This document shows, piece by piece, positions 7,383 to 16,585 of a DNA stretch of 64,000 nucleotides. The stretch spans positions 2,199,001 through 2,263,000 of the forward strand of contig NZ_JQLL01000001.1 of NCBI RefSeq assembly GCF_000744185.1, read 5' to 3'. The notes below the pieces were generated by a model that made no database searches, was not told the DNA's origin, and saw nothing but the letters and a program-made list of their open reading frames with translations. The translations under genes and the position numbers were made by a program. Origin of the DNA: Carnobacterium funditum DSM 5970 (GTDB taxonomy: Bacteria; Bacillota; Bacilli; Lactobacillales; Carnobacteriaceae). The stretch's first letter is position 1. Each line of letters starts with the position of its first letter.

Positions 7383-10055
7383 ATGGACAATAGTGAACAA
7401 CAGAATAAGGCTTTTTTTACGTTAGATGAAACAGCTGTTTTTGAACAAGTTCAATCATCTGAAAAGGGTTTGATGTCAACAGAAGCAGAAAAAAGAATGG
7501 CAGAATATGGACCCAACCAATTAAATAAAGGCAAAAGTAAAAGTTTACTAGTGAAATTTCTTGAACAGTTTAAAGATTTTATGATTATTGTTTTATTAGC
7601 TGCAGCTGTAATATCAGGTATTTTTGGAGATATAACAGACTCTATTATTATCCTTGTGGTAGTTATTTTAAATGCCATTTTAGGAGTGTTTCAAGAAGCG
7701 AAAGCAGAGGAAGCCATCAATGCCTTAAGGGAAATGTCCTCGCCTGAAGCACATGTGAAACGTGATGGAACAGTAGTTTCATTGAAAAGCGACCAACTTG
7801 TTGTTGGAGATGTCGTCTTGTTGGAAGCAGGAAATATCGTACCAGCGGATTTGCGTTTGATAGAAGTAGCCTCTTTGCAAATAGAAGAGTCTGGATTGAC
7901 TGGAGAATCGGTTCCAGTAGACAAGGATTTAACGATTATTGAAGATGCTAAAGCAGGAATTGGAGACCGAACAAATATGGCATTTATGAACAGTAATGTT
8001 ACATATGGCCGTGGCGAAGGTATTGTTGTAGGAACGGGGATGAACACAGAAGTAGGAGGTATTGCTAAAATGCTTGCCTCGACAGATGAAACGATGACTC
8101 CACTCCAAAAAAATTTAAATCGTTTAGGCAAATATTTAACTGTTGCTATCTTAATTATTGCCGTTATTATATTCGTTGTAGGATTATTAAATGGCCGCGG
8201 TTGGCTTGATATGCTGTTAACCTCTATTTCGTTAGCTGTAGCAGCTATTCCTGAAGGATTACCTGCTATTGTGACAATCATTCTAGCACTAGGGACACAA
8301 AAAATGGCAAAAAGAAAAGCTCTTGTCCGTAAATTACCAGCTGTTGAGACATTGGGCAGTACAGATATCATCTGTTCTGATAAAACTGGAACATTGACAA
8401 TGAATCAAATGACTGTTGAAAAAATGTATATTAATGGTCAGCTTCAAGACAGCGATGCGCCTATCGATGCTGATTCGCCGGTTTTACGTTCAATGATTTA
8501 TGCAAATGATACTCAACTATCAGGGGATGGTACCTTAATCGGGGATCCTACCGAAACAGCATTGATTCAATTTGCTTTGGATAAAAAAATAAACGTTTCT
8601 GAAGTGTTGGCTAAAGAACCTCGTGTAGCTGAAATTCCATTTGACTCAAAACGAAAGCTGATGTCTACTGTTCATGAACAATCAGATGGTCACTTTTTAA
8701 TTGCTGTCAAAGGTGCGCCGGATGAATTAATAAAAAGATGTACTAGCTACAGTGAGAATGGGGAGACTGAAAGATTAGATGAAGCAACAAAGAAAACTAT
8801 TTTAGAAATCAACCATGAATTAGCAACTCAAGCGTTACGTGTCTTAGCTACAGCATATAAAGTAGTAGCTAATAAACCAGATGATATGAGTTCAGAAAAG
8901 GTGGAACAAGATTTAATCTTTTCAGGGTTAATTGGTATGATTGATCCAGAAAGAGAAGAAGCTAAGGGTGCTGTTCTAGTTGCACGTAAGGCGGGCATAC
9001 GGTCAGTTATGATAACCGGCGATCACCGTGATACAGCAGAAGCGATTGCTAGGAGGTTAGGGATTTTAGAAGAAACACAAATGGGTGGAGTAATCACTGG
9101 TGCTGAACTAGATGAAATCAGCGATGAAGACTTTTCAACTAGAGTAAAAGACTTTTCTGTCTATGCTCGTGTTTCTCCGCAACATAAAGTTCGAATCGTT
9201 AAAGCATGGAAAAAAGCCGGTAAAATTGTGGCTATGACAGGTGATGGAGTAAATGATGCGCCAGCCTTAAAAACAGCAGATATAGGTGTAGGAATGGGAA
9301 TTACGGGTACTGAAGTATCAAAAGGCGCAAGTGACATGATCTTAGCTGATGATAACTTCTCAACGATTGTAGTTGCTGTAGAAGAAGGACGAAAAGTTTT
9401 TTCAAATATTCAAAAATCTATTCAGTATCTATTGTCTGCAAACTTAGGTGAGGTATTAACCTTGTTTATCGCAACTCTTCTTGGGTGGAGTATTCTAGCA
9501 CCAGTGCATATTCTATGGATTAACTTAATAACGGACACATTTCCAGCTATTGCTTTAGGATTAGAGCCTGCAGAAAAGGATAGTATGGAGCAACCACCTC
9601 GTGGAGAAAAAGCAACATTCTTTTCTAACGGTGTCTTGGGTAGTATCATTTATCAAGGAATTCTTGAGGGTGGAATCACCTTATTTGTTTATTGGTGGGC
9701 AACAACTAATCCTGTACACGCTGGGAACAACGAACTGATTCATAGCGATGCGTTGACGATGGCTTTTGTAACGTTAGGTATGTTACAGTTATTCCACGCA
9801 TTTAACGTGAAATCAGTTGAGAAATCTCTTTTTACAGTGGGTTTCTTTAAAAACAAAATGTTTAACTTATCAATCCTAGTTTCAGGATCGCTATTAGCTG
9901 TGGTGGTATTAGTTCCTGGCTTGAATGAGGCTTTTAAGGTAAGCCATTTAAACGCACAACAATGGTTGTTAGTTCTAGGAGCATCATTCTCGATTATTCC
10001 AATAGTAGAAATAATTAAATTAGGAATTCGTACTTTTTATAGAAAAAACAAATAG
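7383..10055 (+). CDS. Cation-transporting P-type ATPase, calcium type
   Basis: Type II P-ATPase of 890 aa. Seen in order: an N-terminal cation-ATPase domain, the TGES actuator motif (173-176), PEGLPA in transmembrane segment 4 (290-295), the phosphorylated Asp333 in DKTGTLT, GDGVND (620-625), and NLITDTFPA in segment 6. These ion-site motifs match bacterial Ca2+ exporters of the SERCA/PMR1-like branch; Mn2+ cannot be excluded. It would pump Ca2+ out of the cytosol at the cost of ATP. The start has AAAGGAAG upstream, and the gene is flanked by its own promoter and terminator. Confidence 0.9.
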   Translation: MDNSEQQNKAFFTLDETAVFEQVQSSEKGLMSTEAEKRMAEYGPNQLNKGKSKSLLVKFLEQFKDFMIIVLLAAAVISGIFGDITDSIIILVVVILNAILGVFQEAKAEEAINALREMSSPEAHVKRDGTVVSLKSDQLVVGDVVLLEAGNIVPADLRLIEVASLQIEESGLTGESVPVDKDLTIIEDAKAGIGDRTNMAFMNSNVTYGRGEGIVVGTGMNTEVGGIAKMLASTDETMTPLQKNLNRLGKYLTVAILIIAVIIFVVGLLNGRGWLDMLLTSISLAVAAIPEGLPAIVTIILALGTQKMAKRKALVRKLPAVETLGSTDIICSDKTGTLTMNQMTVEKMYINGQLQDSDAPIDADSPVLRSMIYANDTQLSGDGTLIGDPTETALIQFALDKKINVSEVLAKEPRVAEIPFDSKRKLMSTVHEQSDGHFLIAVKGAPDELIKRCTSYSENGETERLDEATKKTILEINHELATQALRVLATAYKVVANKPDDMSSEKVEQDLIFSGLIGMIDPEREEAKGAVLVARKAGIRSVMITGDHRDTAEAIARRLGILEETQMGGVITGAELDEISDEDFSTRVKDFSVYARVSPQHKVRIVKAWKKAGKIVAMTGDGVNDAPALKTADIGVGMGITGTEVSKGASDMILADDNFSTIVVAVEEGRKVFSNIQKSIQYLLSANLGEVLTLFIATLLGWSILAPVHILWINLITDTFPAIALGLEPAEKDSMEQPPRGEKATFFSNGVLGSIIYQGILEGGITLFVYWWATTNPVHAGNNELIHSDALTMAFVTLGMLQLFHAFNVKSVEKSLFTVGFFKNKMFNLSILVSGSLLAVVVLVPGLNEAFKVSHLNAQQWLLVLGASFSIIPIVEIIKLGIRTFYRKNK

Positions 10056-10069
10056 TTTAGATAGTAATA

Positions 10070-10117
10070 AAAAAAGAGTTTTATTGAGTTTTTTTGACTC
10101 AATTCAACTCTTTTTTA
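10070..10117 (+). terminator. Terminator of the P-type ATPase gene
   Basis: Stem AAAAAGAGTT with an inner ATTGAGT / GACTCAAT part and a 3' arm AACTCTTTTTT ending in T. Confidence 0.85.
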
Positions 10118-10332
10118 TTTGTCTGTTGTATGCTTTTTTATTTGCTCAAAAAATTCCAATCTTTTCTGTTGAACTTCTTACTAAAATAAAGTAAAATAAG
10201 GAATCACTAAATTTGAATCATTATACCTCATATTTAGGGCGTTCGTTCGGGGAAAATGTTCGTCTGGGACCTTTAATCTTATGATACACTGGCTTTCCAA
10301 GTCATGGAAGGCAAAATAAAGGGAGGATTATC

Positions 10333-11724
10333 ATGACAAATCTTTATATTGTTATTGCACTACTTTTATTTGTAGCAGTCATTTATAGTTTTTGGCACCT
10401 ACAAAAGAAACACATTAAATTTTCAACGCGTGTTTTTATCGCGTTAGGTTCAGGTATCATTTTTGGAGGAATTCTTCAAGTTCTTTTTGGAGCGACTGGA
10501 GAAGTAACCATCGGTGCTATCGAATGGATTAATATTGTTGGGACTGGGTATGTGCGTCTATTACAAATGTTAATCATGCCGTTAATCTTTGTTTCAATTG
10601 TTGGTGCGTTCACGAAAATTGAAGGAACCAGAGATTTAGGTAAGATTAGTGTTACAGTATTAACAACGTTACTAGCAACAACGGCAATTGCCGCATTGGT
10701 TGGGATTGGAAGTGTGATGCTTTTCAATCTAGACGGTGCCGAATTTGTTCAAGGAGCTGCTGAAACAACTCAGATTGCAGCGCTAGATGAACGCAAAGAA
10801 ATGGTTGCTGATTTATCGTTACCAGAACAGATAGTGAATTTTATTCCAGCCAACGTTTTTGCAGATTTATCTAACACTCGTTCAACGAGTACGATTGCGG
10901 TAGTTATTTTTTCTGCATTTGTGGGAGTAGCCTATTTAGGAGTTATCCGAAAGAGTCCGGAAGAAGGAGCTTTCTTTGAAAAAATGATTAAGAGTTTATA
11001 TGCTATTGTGATGCGTATTGTGACACTAGTCTTAAGGTTAACTCCTTATGGGGTTTTTGCTTTAATGACAAAAGCACTAGCAACAAGTGATTTTAATGCG
11101 TTAGTAAATTTAGGGAAATTCGTCTTAGCTTCTTATACAGCGATTATTGCTATGTTCTTAATCCACATGTTAATTTTGCTTGGTTACAAAGTTAATCCAA
11201 TTCAATACCTGAAAAAAACTTGGACGGTTCTAAGTTTTGCATTTACATCTCGTTCAAGTGCAGGAACATTGCCATTGAACATAGAAGCTCAAACTAAAGC
11301 TTTGGGAGTAGATGAAGCTTCAGCTAACTTCTCAGGAACATTTGGTGTATCTATCGGACAAAATGGCTGTGCGGGTGTTTATCCTGCCATGTTAGCAGCT
11401 ATTGTAGCTCCTTCAGTTGGAATCGATATCTTTAGTCCAACTTACATTTTAACTATTATAGCGGTGGTAACCATTAGTTCATTTGGTGTTGCTGGTGTTG
11501 GCGGTGGAGCAACTTTTGCAGCATTAATTGTTTTAGGTGCATTGGACCTTCCTGTCGCTATTGTTGGTTTAGTTATTTCTGTTGAACCTGTAATTGATAT
11601 GGCACGCACATTGTTGAACGTTAATGATAGTATGCTAGCAGGAATCATCTCATCAAAACGAGTCAATCGTTTTGATGAATCGGTATTTAATGATGATGAA
11701 GCTATTATTAAATCAGATATCTAA
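10333..11724 (+). CDS. tcyP: L-cystine uptake symporter, TcyP type (DAACS family)
   Basis: Dicarboxylate/amino acid:cation symporter of 463 aa, the same length as the Bacillus cystine symporter TcyP. Seen: multiple membrane segments, the re-entrant SRSSAGTLP loop and the GQNGCAGVYPAM segment that takes the place of the NMDGT region of glutamate carriers in the cystine branch. The start follows AAAGGGAGG. Import of cystine for cysteine and sulfur supply is inferred from branch-specific motifs. The gene stands alone and shares a terminator with the converging exporter operon. Confidence 0.88.
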   Translation: MTNLYIVIALLLFVAVIYSFWHLQKKHIKFSTRVFIALGSGIIFGGILQVLFGATGEVTIGAIEWINIVGTGYVRLLQMLIMPLIFVSIVGAFTKIEGTRDLGKISVTVLTTLLATTAIAALVGIGSVMLFNLDGAEFVQGAAETTQIAALDERKEMVADLSLPEQIVNFIPANVFADLSNTRSTSTIAVVIFSAFVGVAYLGVIRKSPEEGAFFEKMIKSLYAIVMRIVTLVLRLTPYGVFALMTKALATSDFNALVNLGKFVLASYTAIIAMFLIHMLILLGYKVNPIQYLKKTWTVLSFAFTSRSSAGTLPLNIEAQTKALGVDEASANFSGTFGVSIGQNGCAGVYPAMLAAIVAPSVGIDIFSPTYILTIIAVVTISSFGVAGVGGGATFAALIVLGALDLPVAIVGLVISVEPVIDMARTLLNVNDSMLAGIISSKRVNRFDESVFNDDEAIIKSDI

Positions 11725-11730
11725 TTAAAA

Positions 11731-11773
11731 AAATACAGCCCTCTTTTATTATAAAAGGAGGGTGTATTTTTTT
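11731..11773. terminator. Bidirectional terminator between tcyP and the MacB-type operon
   Basis: AATACA(G)CCCTC pairs with GAGGGTGTATT, and both strands carry a T run outside the stem, so it can close both converging genes. Confidence 0.85.
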
Positions 11774-11781
11774 CGGGCAAT

Positions 11782-13008
11782 TTATTCGTATCTGAGTGCT
11801 TCAATTGGATCAAGTTTGGCTGCTTTTCTAGCAGGATAAATCCCAAAAAAGACGCCTACTGCAGTTGAAAAAAGCAACACTAAGGCTACAGCGGTAATAG
11901 TGATACTTGGGACAATATCTAGTGCCCCACCCACCCCGAAGGCTAAGAGTATACCTAAAATGAGACCAATAATGCCACCGATTAAACTTAAAACAATGGA
12001 CTCCATTAAAAACTGCATCAATATTGTACCAGTTGTTGCCCCAAGCGCTTTACGCGTACCAATTTCTCGCGTTCGTTCAGTGACAGAAACCAACATGATA
12101 TTCATTACCCCGATACCACCAACCAATAAAGCTATTGCAGCAACAGCAGCAATAAAATTAACAAATAAACTCAAAACGGAATTAACTTGGTCCAAAGCCT
12201 GTAAAAAATTAGTAGCTGTATAGTAATCTTTTCCTAAAGAGTTGTGTCTTGTTTCCAATAAACGAACCATTTGCTTTGAAACGGAGTCAATCGCATTTTT
12301 ATCCGTTACTTGGACTGTTAAACTATCAATGGTCGTTAGATCCGGATTTAAATTGCCCATCGTAGTCAGAGGTATAGCTAGATAGACAGGGATTTGGCTA
12401 ATGTCAAAAGCACCTTGTAGATTATCAAATGTACCCTTTACAACACCAACTACTCGTAAACGAATACTATTTCCGGTGTTTCCTGAAAGTAAGAGTTTTT
12501 CACCCACTACATTAATTCGGTTATTGAATAAAGCTTTTGACGTATCTTCACTTATTACGACGACATTTTTACCATCTTGATAATCTGTTTGATTAAAATA
12601 TCGACCATAAACAAGTGTGCTCTCCATTGCTTGAGTTGTATATTGCATATCTGGTGTTCCACTTAATACTAAAGCCGATCGTTTATCAAATTCAGATTCA
12701 GCAGAAGCTTGAATGGTTTTATCAGGAGAAATATAAGTAATATCAGAAATAGCTGCTTTTAAGGCTCGGATATCGTCATCAGTAAATGCATCACTTGGGG
12801 AAGCTTCTTCACTTAAAGAAACAGAAATAGTTGAGGCCCCTAAATCATCAAATGTGTCTGTGATTTTAGAAGTAGCTCCATTGCCAACGGCAAGAATAGC
12901 AATTACAGCCGCAATTCCAATAATAATACCTAGCATAGTCAAAAATGAACGCAATTTGTTGGCTAAGATACTGTCAATGGCCATTTTAAAATTTTCTTTG
13001 ATATTCAA
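11782..13008 (-). CDS. ABC exporter permease, MacB/FtsX type (YknZ-like)
   Basis: Permease of 408 aa with an N-terminal membrane helix (TMLGIIIGIAAVIAIL), a MacB-type extracytoplasmic domain of about 200 residues and three C-terminal helices of the FtsX domain containing GTRKALGAT. The start is TTG 13008, preceded by AAAGGAG nine bases upstream. It is the last gene of a three-gene operon with an ATPase and a membrane-fusion protein, the same order as Bacillus yknXYZ, whose products protect against a toxic peptide. Export of a peptide or antibiotic is inferred from this architecture; the substrate cannot be seen. Confidence 0.87.
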   Translation of the reverse strand: MNIKENFKMAIDSILANKLRSFLTMLGIIIGIAAVIAILAVGNGATSKITDTFDDLGASTISVSLSEEASPSDAFTDDDIRALKAAISDITYISPDKTIQASAESEFDKRSALVLSGTPDMQYTTQAMESTLVYGRYFNQTDYQDGKNVVVISEDTSKALFNNRINVVGEKLLLSGNTGNSIRLRVVGVVKGTFDNLQGAFDISQIPVYLAIPLTTMGNLNPDLTTIDSLTVQVTDKNAIDSVSKQMVRLLETRHNSLGKDYYTATNFLQALDQVNSVLSLFVNFIAAVAAIALLVGGIGVMNIMLVSVTERTREIGTRKALGATTGTILMQFLMESIVLSLIGGIIGLILGILLAFGVGGALDIVPSITITAVALVLLFSTAVGVFFGIYPARKAAKLDPIEALRYE

Positions 13009-13023
13009 AAGACCTACTCCTTT

Positions 13024-13713
13024 CTATATGATCTCTGGTGTCTGAAGGTGATCCTTTTTAAGAGCTCCATCAAAAAATGAAAGAATTCTTTTAGTATAAA
13101 TAGCTACTTCATGTTCGTGAGTAACCATCAAAATAGTCGTTCCTTCTGCATTTAGTTCTTGAAATATTCGTAAGATATCAATAGCTGTTTTAGAATCTAA
13201 GTTGCCAGTAGGTTCATCGGCCATTAAGACTGAAGGATTGTTAACAATGGCACGAGCAATCGCTACCCGTTGCTTTTGTCCACCTGATATTTCATTAGGT
13301 CGATGCTTGACGCGATCAGCTAAGCCAACTCGTTCTAAAGCCTTTAAAGCTCTTTTTTTTCGTTCTTTAGCAGGGATACCAGCATAAACCATTGGCAATT
13401 CAACATTTTCTAAGATAGTCATACGCGGCATCAAATTAAACGACTGAAAAATAAAGCCAATCTCTTTATTACGAACATGCGCTCCTTCGTTATCACTCAG
13501 TTCACTAACATCTACACCATTTAAATAATACGTGCCAGAATCAAATTGATCTAGTAAGCCTAAAATATTCATTAAAGTTGATTTACCAGAACCACTTGGC
13601 CCCATTACGGCAGTAAATTCACCATCTGCGATAGATAACGTGACATCATCTAGTGCAACAAGAGATTCATCACCGGTTCGATAAGTCTTGACGATATTTT
13701 TTAATTCAATCAT
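13024..13713 (-). CDS. ABC exporter ATPase (MacB/LolD type, YknY-like)
   Basis: ATPase of 229 aa. Seen: Walker A GPSGSGKST, the ABC signature SGGQKQRVAIARA, Walker B VLMADEPTGNLDS and the switch histidine in MVTHE. The TGNLDSKT extension after Walker B is typical of the LolD/MacB/SalX group. It lies between the adaptor gene (15 bases upstream) and the permease gene (15 bases downstream), so the three should be made together. A GGGGA ribosome site precedes the ATG. Confidence 0.92.
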   Translation of the reverse strand: MIELKNIVKTYRTGDESLVALDDVTLSIADGEFTAVMGPSGSGKSTLMNILGLLDQFDSGTYYLNGVDVSELSDNEGAHVRNKEIGFIFQSFNLMPRMTILENVELPMVYAGIPAKERKKRALKALERVGLADRVKHRPNEISGGQKQRVAIARAIVNNPSVLMADEPTGNLDSKTAIDILRIFQELNAEGTTILMVTHEHEVAIYTKRILSFFDGALKKDHLQTPEII

Positions 13714-13728
13714 ATTATCCCCGACTTT

Positions 13729-14589
13729 CTATTTTTTTGAAACTTCTATACCATCTTTTATTTTTTCATCAGGCGATAAAATAACCGTTTGATCGGTAGT
13801 TAATCCACTTTTAACTTCCACAGCAGTATCGGATTGGGTACCTATCTCGATTAATTGCGCTTTAGCTGTTCCGTCTTTAACAATGTAAACATAAGGTTTG
13901 TTTTTTACATTATAAAGCAAAGCTTCGATGGGTAAAGAAAGAACATTTTTTGCTGTATCAGTGACAATTTCAGTATCAATATCAAATCCTGCAAAAAGAC
14001 CTTTTGGAGCCTCGTTGAAGGAAATAGTTGCAGACAAAGCAGCGGTATTGCCAAACTGGTTGCTAGTTATCTTAGCAATTGGATCAATTTGAGTAACTTT
14101 ACCTTGATAAGTCTTTGAACCGCTAGTCAATGTTACGGATTGTTCTTTTTCTACACGAGGAGCATCTGATTTGGTTAATTGAATCGAAACAGTTAAGTTT
14201 GTTAAATCAGCCAGTGCAATAGCTGACTCACCAGTTTGCATACTTAAATCAATCTCATCAGGAGAAAGGTTTACAGTTGTGATAGTTCCTTTAAAATCAG
14301 CTCTTTTTTCTGTTCCATCTTGGTAAAGAACTAAGCGATCATTTTCTTCAACTTGGTCACCCACTTCAACAGCCACTTCTGAAACAAGTCCTTGACCAAT
14401 GACTTCTTGTGTCTGACTAGCTTTTAATATGCCGGTAGTTGAAAGTGTCTCAACAATGGTTTCTTTACCAACTAAAGCTGTTCGAACGGAAAGGCTGTTT
14501 CCTTTATCTGAAGAATTAAAAATACTGTATCCAATGAAAATAACAAGAGCGATTATAACAATCAGTCCTACAATTTTTTTTGTATTCAT
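13729..14589 (-). CDS. HlyD/RND-type membrane fusion protein (YknX-like)
   Basis: Protein of about 286 aa with one N-terminal membrane anchor (IVGLIVIIALVIFIGYSIF) followed by lipoyl/barrel-sandwich and beta-barrel domains of the periplasmic-adaptor type. I place the start at ATG 14589 because AAAGGA lies about 11 bases upstream; the ATG at 14601 touches that ribosome site. As first gene of the operon it should provide the extracellular adaptor of the MacB-type exporter. The lack of a long coiled-coil hairpin is usual in Gram-positive forms. Confidence 0.85.
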   Translation of the reverse strand: MNTKKIVGLIVIIALVIFIGYSIFNSSDKGNSLSVRTALVGKETIVETLSTTGILKASQTQEVIGQGLVSEVAVEVGDQVEENDRLVLYQDGTEKRADFKGTITTVNLSPDEIDLSMQTGESAIALADLTNLTVSIQLTKSDAPRVEKEQSVTLTSGSKTYQGKVTQIDPIAKITSNQFGNTAALSATISFNEAPKGLFAGFDIDTEIVTDTAKNVLSLPIEALLYNVKNKPYVYIVKDGTAKAQLIEIGTQSDTAVEVKSGLTTDQTVILSPDEKIKDGIEVSKK

Positions 14590-14842
14590 AAGTTGGTCCA
14601 TCCTTTCTCTATTGGGAAAAATTAAAGGGTATACGACAAATAGAACAAACTGTCATCTATTAATTTTACTTGTTTCCTCAAATTCTGTCTAGTAAGTGAT
14701 CTTGAGACTAAAAGGAGATAGATATGAGGATTACATGAGCATATCATTCAGTTTTTTTAAGAAAACGTGTATAGTTAGGGAGAGAAATTAAAAAGTAATC
14801 TGCTCAACAAAATCTTGGTGTTGGGAAATAAGGAGGATTTTT

Positions 14843-15577
14843 ATGAAGACAGAATTATTTGCCATAGGAGATGTTCATGGTCAAATCACGCTATTTAAAG
14901 AAATGCTGATACATTGGGATGAAGCTACGCAACAACTGCTGTTGATTGGAGATCTGGGTGATAGAGGAGAAAATCCAAAAGCCTGTTTTGTTTTAGCAGA
15001 TGAACTAGTTAAGGAAAAAGGAGCTATTTGGATTATGGGAAACCATGAAGAAATGCTTTTGAAATTTTTAGAAAATCCAGAAAAAAATTACGATTTATAT
15101 CGAATGAATGGTGGAATGAAAACACTCGAAACGTTCCTTCATGGCGGTTTAGCCGATGAATATTCCCCAACCGAGATGGCGATGCTAATCACCAGTCGTT
15201 ACCCAACATTGAAACAAAGATTAAAGAATTTACCCTTATATTATGAGTGGGGGAATTTTGTTTTTGTTCATGCTGGAGTGGATTTATCTAAAAAAGATTG
15301 GAAGCAAACAATTCCAAGAGATTTTGTCTGGATTCGAGAACCATTTCATTCAATGAAAAATAAAACAGGCAAAACAATTGTTTTTGGTCATACCATCACT
15401 CCTTCACTTTACGGAGATAACAAGACAACCGACATATGGGTACAAGATAATAAGATTGGTATCGATGGCGGTGCGGTCTATGGTGGCTCCTTGTTGGGCG
15501 TTGTTTTCAATAAAACGACAATGCTTCAACAATACAAACTTCTAAATAAAGGATATGTATGGGATGGAAAGCTCTAA
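14843..15577 (+). CDS. Calcineurin-like metallophosphoesterase (Ser/Thr phosphatase / Ap4A hydrolase-like)
   Basis: Cytosolic protein of 244 aa. Seen: the five metal-binding blocks of the superfamily, GDVHG (residues 8-12), GDLGDRG, GNHEE, HAGVD and GHT, in the order found in PPP-type phosphatases and symmetric Ap4A hydrolases. AAGGAGG precedes the start. It ends 27 bases before an ABC transporter gene and could be co-transcribed with it. Substrate is unknown; protein phosphate or dinucleoside tetraphosphate are both compatible. Confidence 0.85.
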   Translation: MKTELFAIGDVHGQITLFKEMLIHWDEATQQLLLIGDLGDRGENPKACFVLADELVKEKGAIWIMGNHEEMLLKFLENPEKNYDLYRMNGGMKTLETFLHGGLADEYSPTEMAMLITSRYPTLKQRLKNLPLYYEWGNFVFVHAGVDLSKKDWKQTIPRDFVWIREPFHSMKNKTGKTIVFGHTITPSLYGDNKTTDIWVQDNKIGIDGGAVYGGSLLGVVFNKTTMLQQYKLLNKGYVWDGKL

Positions 15578-15604
15578 TAGAAAGAGAAAATAAATACTAG
15601 GAGA

Positions 15605-16585
15605 ATGAAGATGATAAAATTTAAAGACGTATCAAAGGAATATATACCAGGAAATCCTGTTATTTCTAACTTAAACTTAGAAATTAAAGACGGGGAATTT
15701 TTTGTTTTAATTGGTCCTAGTGGATGTGGAAAGACGACATTGCTAAAAATGATTAATCGTTTAATTTCGCTAAACTCTGGATATATCTATGTTAGGGACA
15801 AACCTATTAGTGAATACAACATTCAAGAATTGCGTTGGAATATGGGGTATGTGTTGCAACAAATTGCTTTATTTCCCAATATGACTGTAGAAGAAAATAT
15901 TATAACCGTACCAGAAATGAAAAAATGGTCAAAAGATAAGATGCATAATCGAGTAACGGAATTGCTTGAAAGTGTTGGATTAGACGCAAAAAGTTACCGC
16001 AACAGAAAAACATCTGAATTATCAGGAGGAGAGCAACAACGAATTGGTGTTTTAAGAGCCTTCGCAGCGGATCCTGATATTATCTTAATGGACGAACCTT
16101 TTAGTGCGTTAGATCCAGTTAGTCGCCATAATCTACAAGAAGATGTAACCGAGATGCATAAAAAATGGGAAAAAACGATTGTTTTTGTAACGCATGATAT
16201 GCAAGAAGCTATGTCGTTAGGCAGCCGTATTGCTTTGATAGATAAAGGGGAAATAGTCCAATTAGGAACTCCTGAAGAAATAATTAGTCACCCTAAAAAT
16301 GATTTTGTCAGAAACTTCTTAAAGTCAGGGAATGTTGAAAAAGTTGAAACCCAAACCATTCAACAACTTATTGAAGCTGGATACATACTGCCAGCAAGTC
16401 ATGGAGAAAATATGGGAATCGTTTTGAGGACAAAAGATACAGTAGATCAACTGATTATTGCACTGTCAAAAGATGATACTGTTTTCGTTAAAGACAAAGA
16501 GGAAAAAGCTGTTGGAAAAATAACAAATCAACAATTGATGTCTTATTTAGCAACGACTATTGAAAACCGAGGTGAAGCTGAATGA
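15605..16585 (+). CDS. ABC transporter ATPase, OpuCA/EgtV type
   Basis: Importer ATPase of 326 aa. Seen: Walker A GPSGCGKTT, LSGGEQQRIGVLRA signature, Walker B IILMDEPFSALDP and FVTHD, then a C-terminal extension of about 80 residues resembling a CBS domain (AVGKITNQQLMSYL). This layout belongs to quaternary-amine importers (OpuCA, BusAA) and to the related ergothioneine importer EgtV. It overlaps the permease/binding-protein gene by four bases (ATGA), so the two are translationally coupled. Which osmolyte or thiol is carried cannot be settled by eye. Confidence 0.88.
   Translation: MKMIKFKDVSKEYIPGNPVISNLNLEIKDGEFFVLIGPSGCGKTTLLKMINRLISLNSGYIYVRDKPISEYNIQELRWNMGYVLQQIALFPNMTVEENIITVPEMKKWSKDKMHNRVTELLESVGLDAKSYRNRKTSELSGGEQQRIGVLRAFAADPDIILMDEPFSALDPVSRHNLQEDVTEMHKKWEKTIVFVTHDMQEAMSLGSRIALIDKGEIVQLGTPEEIISHPKNDFVRNFLKSGNVEKVETQTIQQLIEAGYILPASHGENMGIVLRTKDTVDQLIIALSKDDTVFVKDKEEKAVGKITNQQLMSYLATTIENRGEAE

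Noticed and set aside
7691-8371. 226-codon minus-strand frame inside the P-type ATPase gene
   Set aside because: Shadow of the ATPase reading frame; no ribosome site or family motif.
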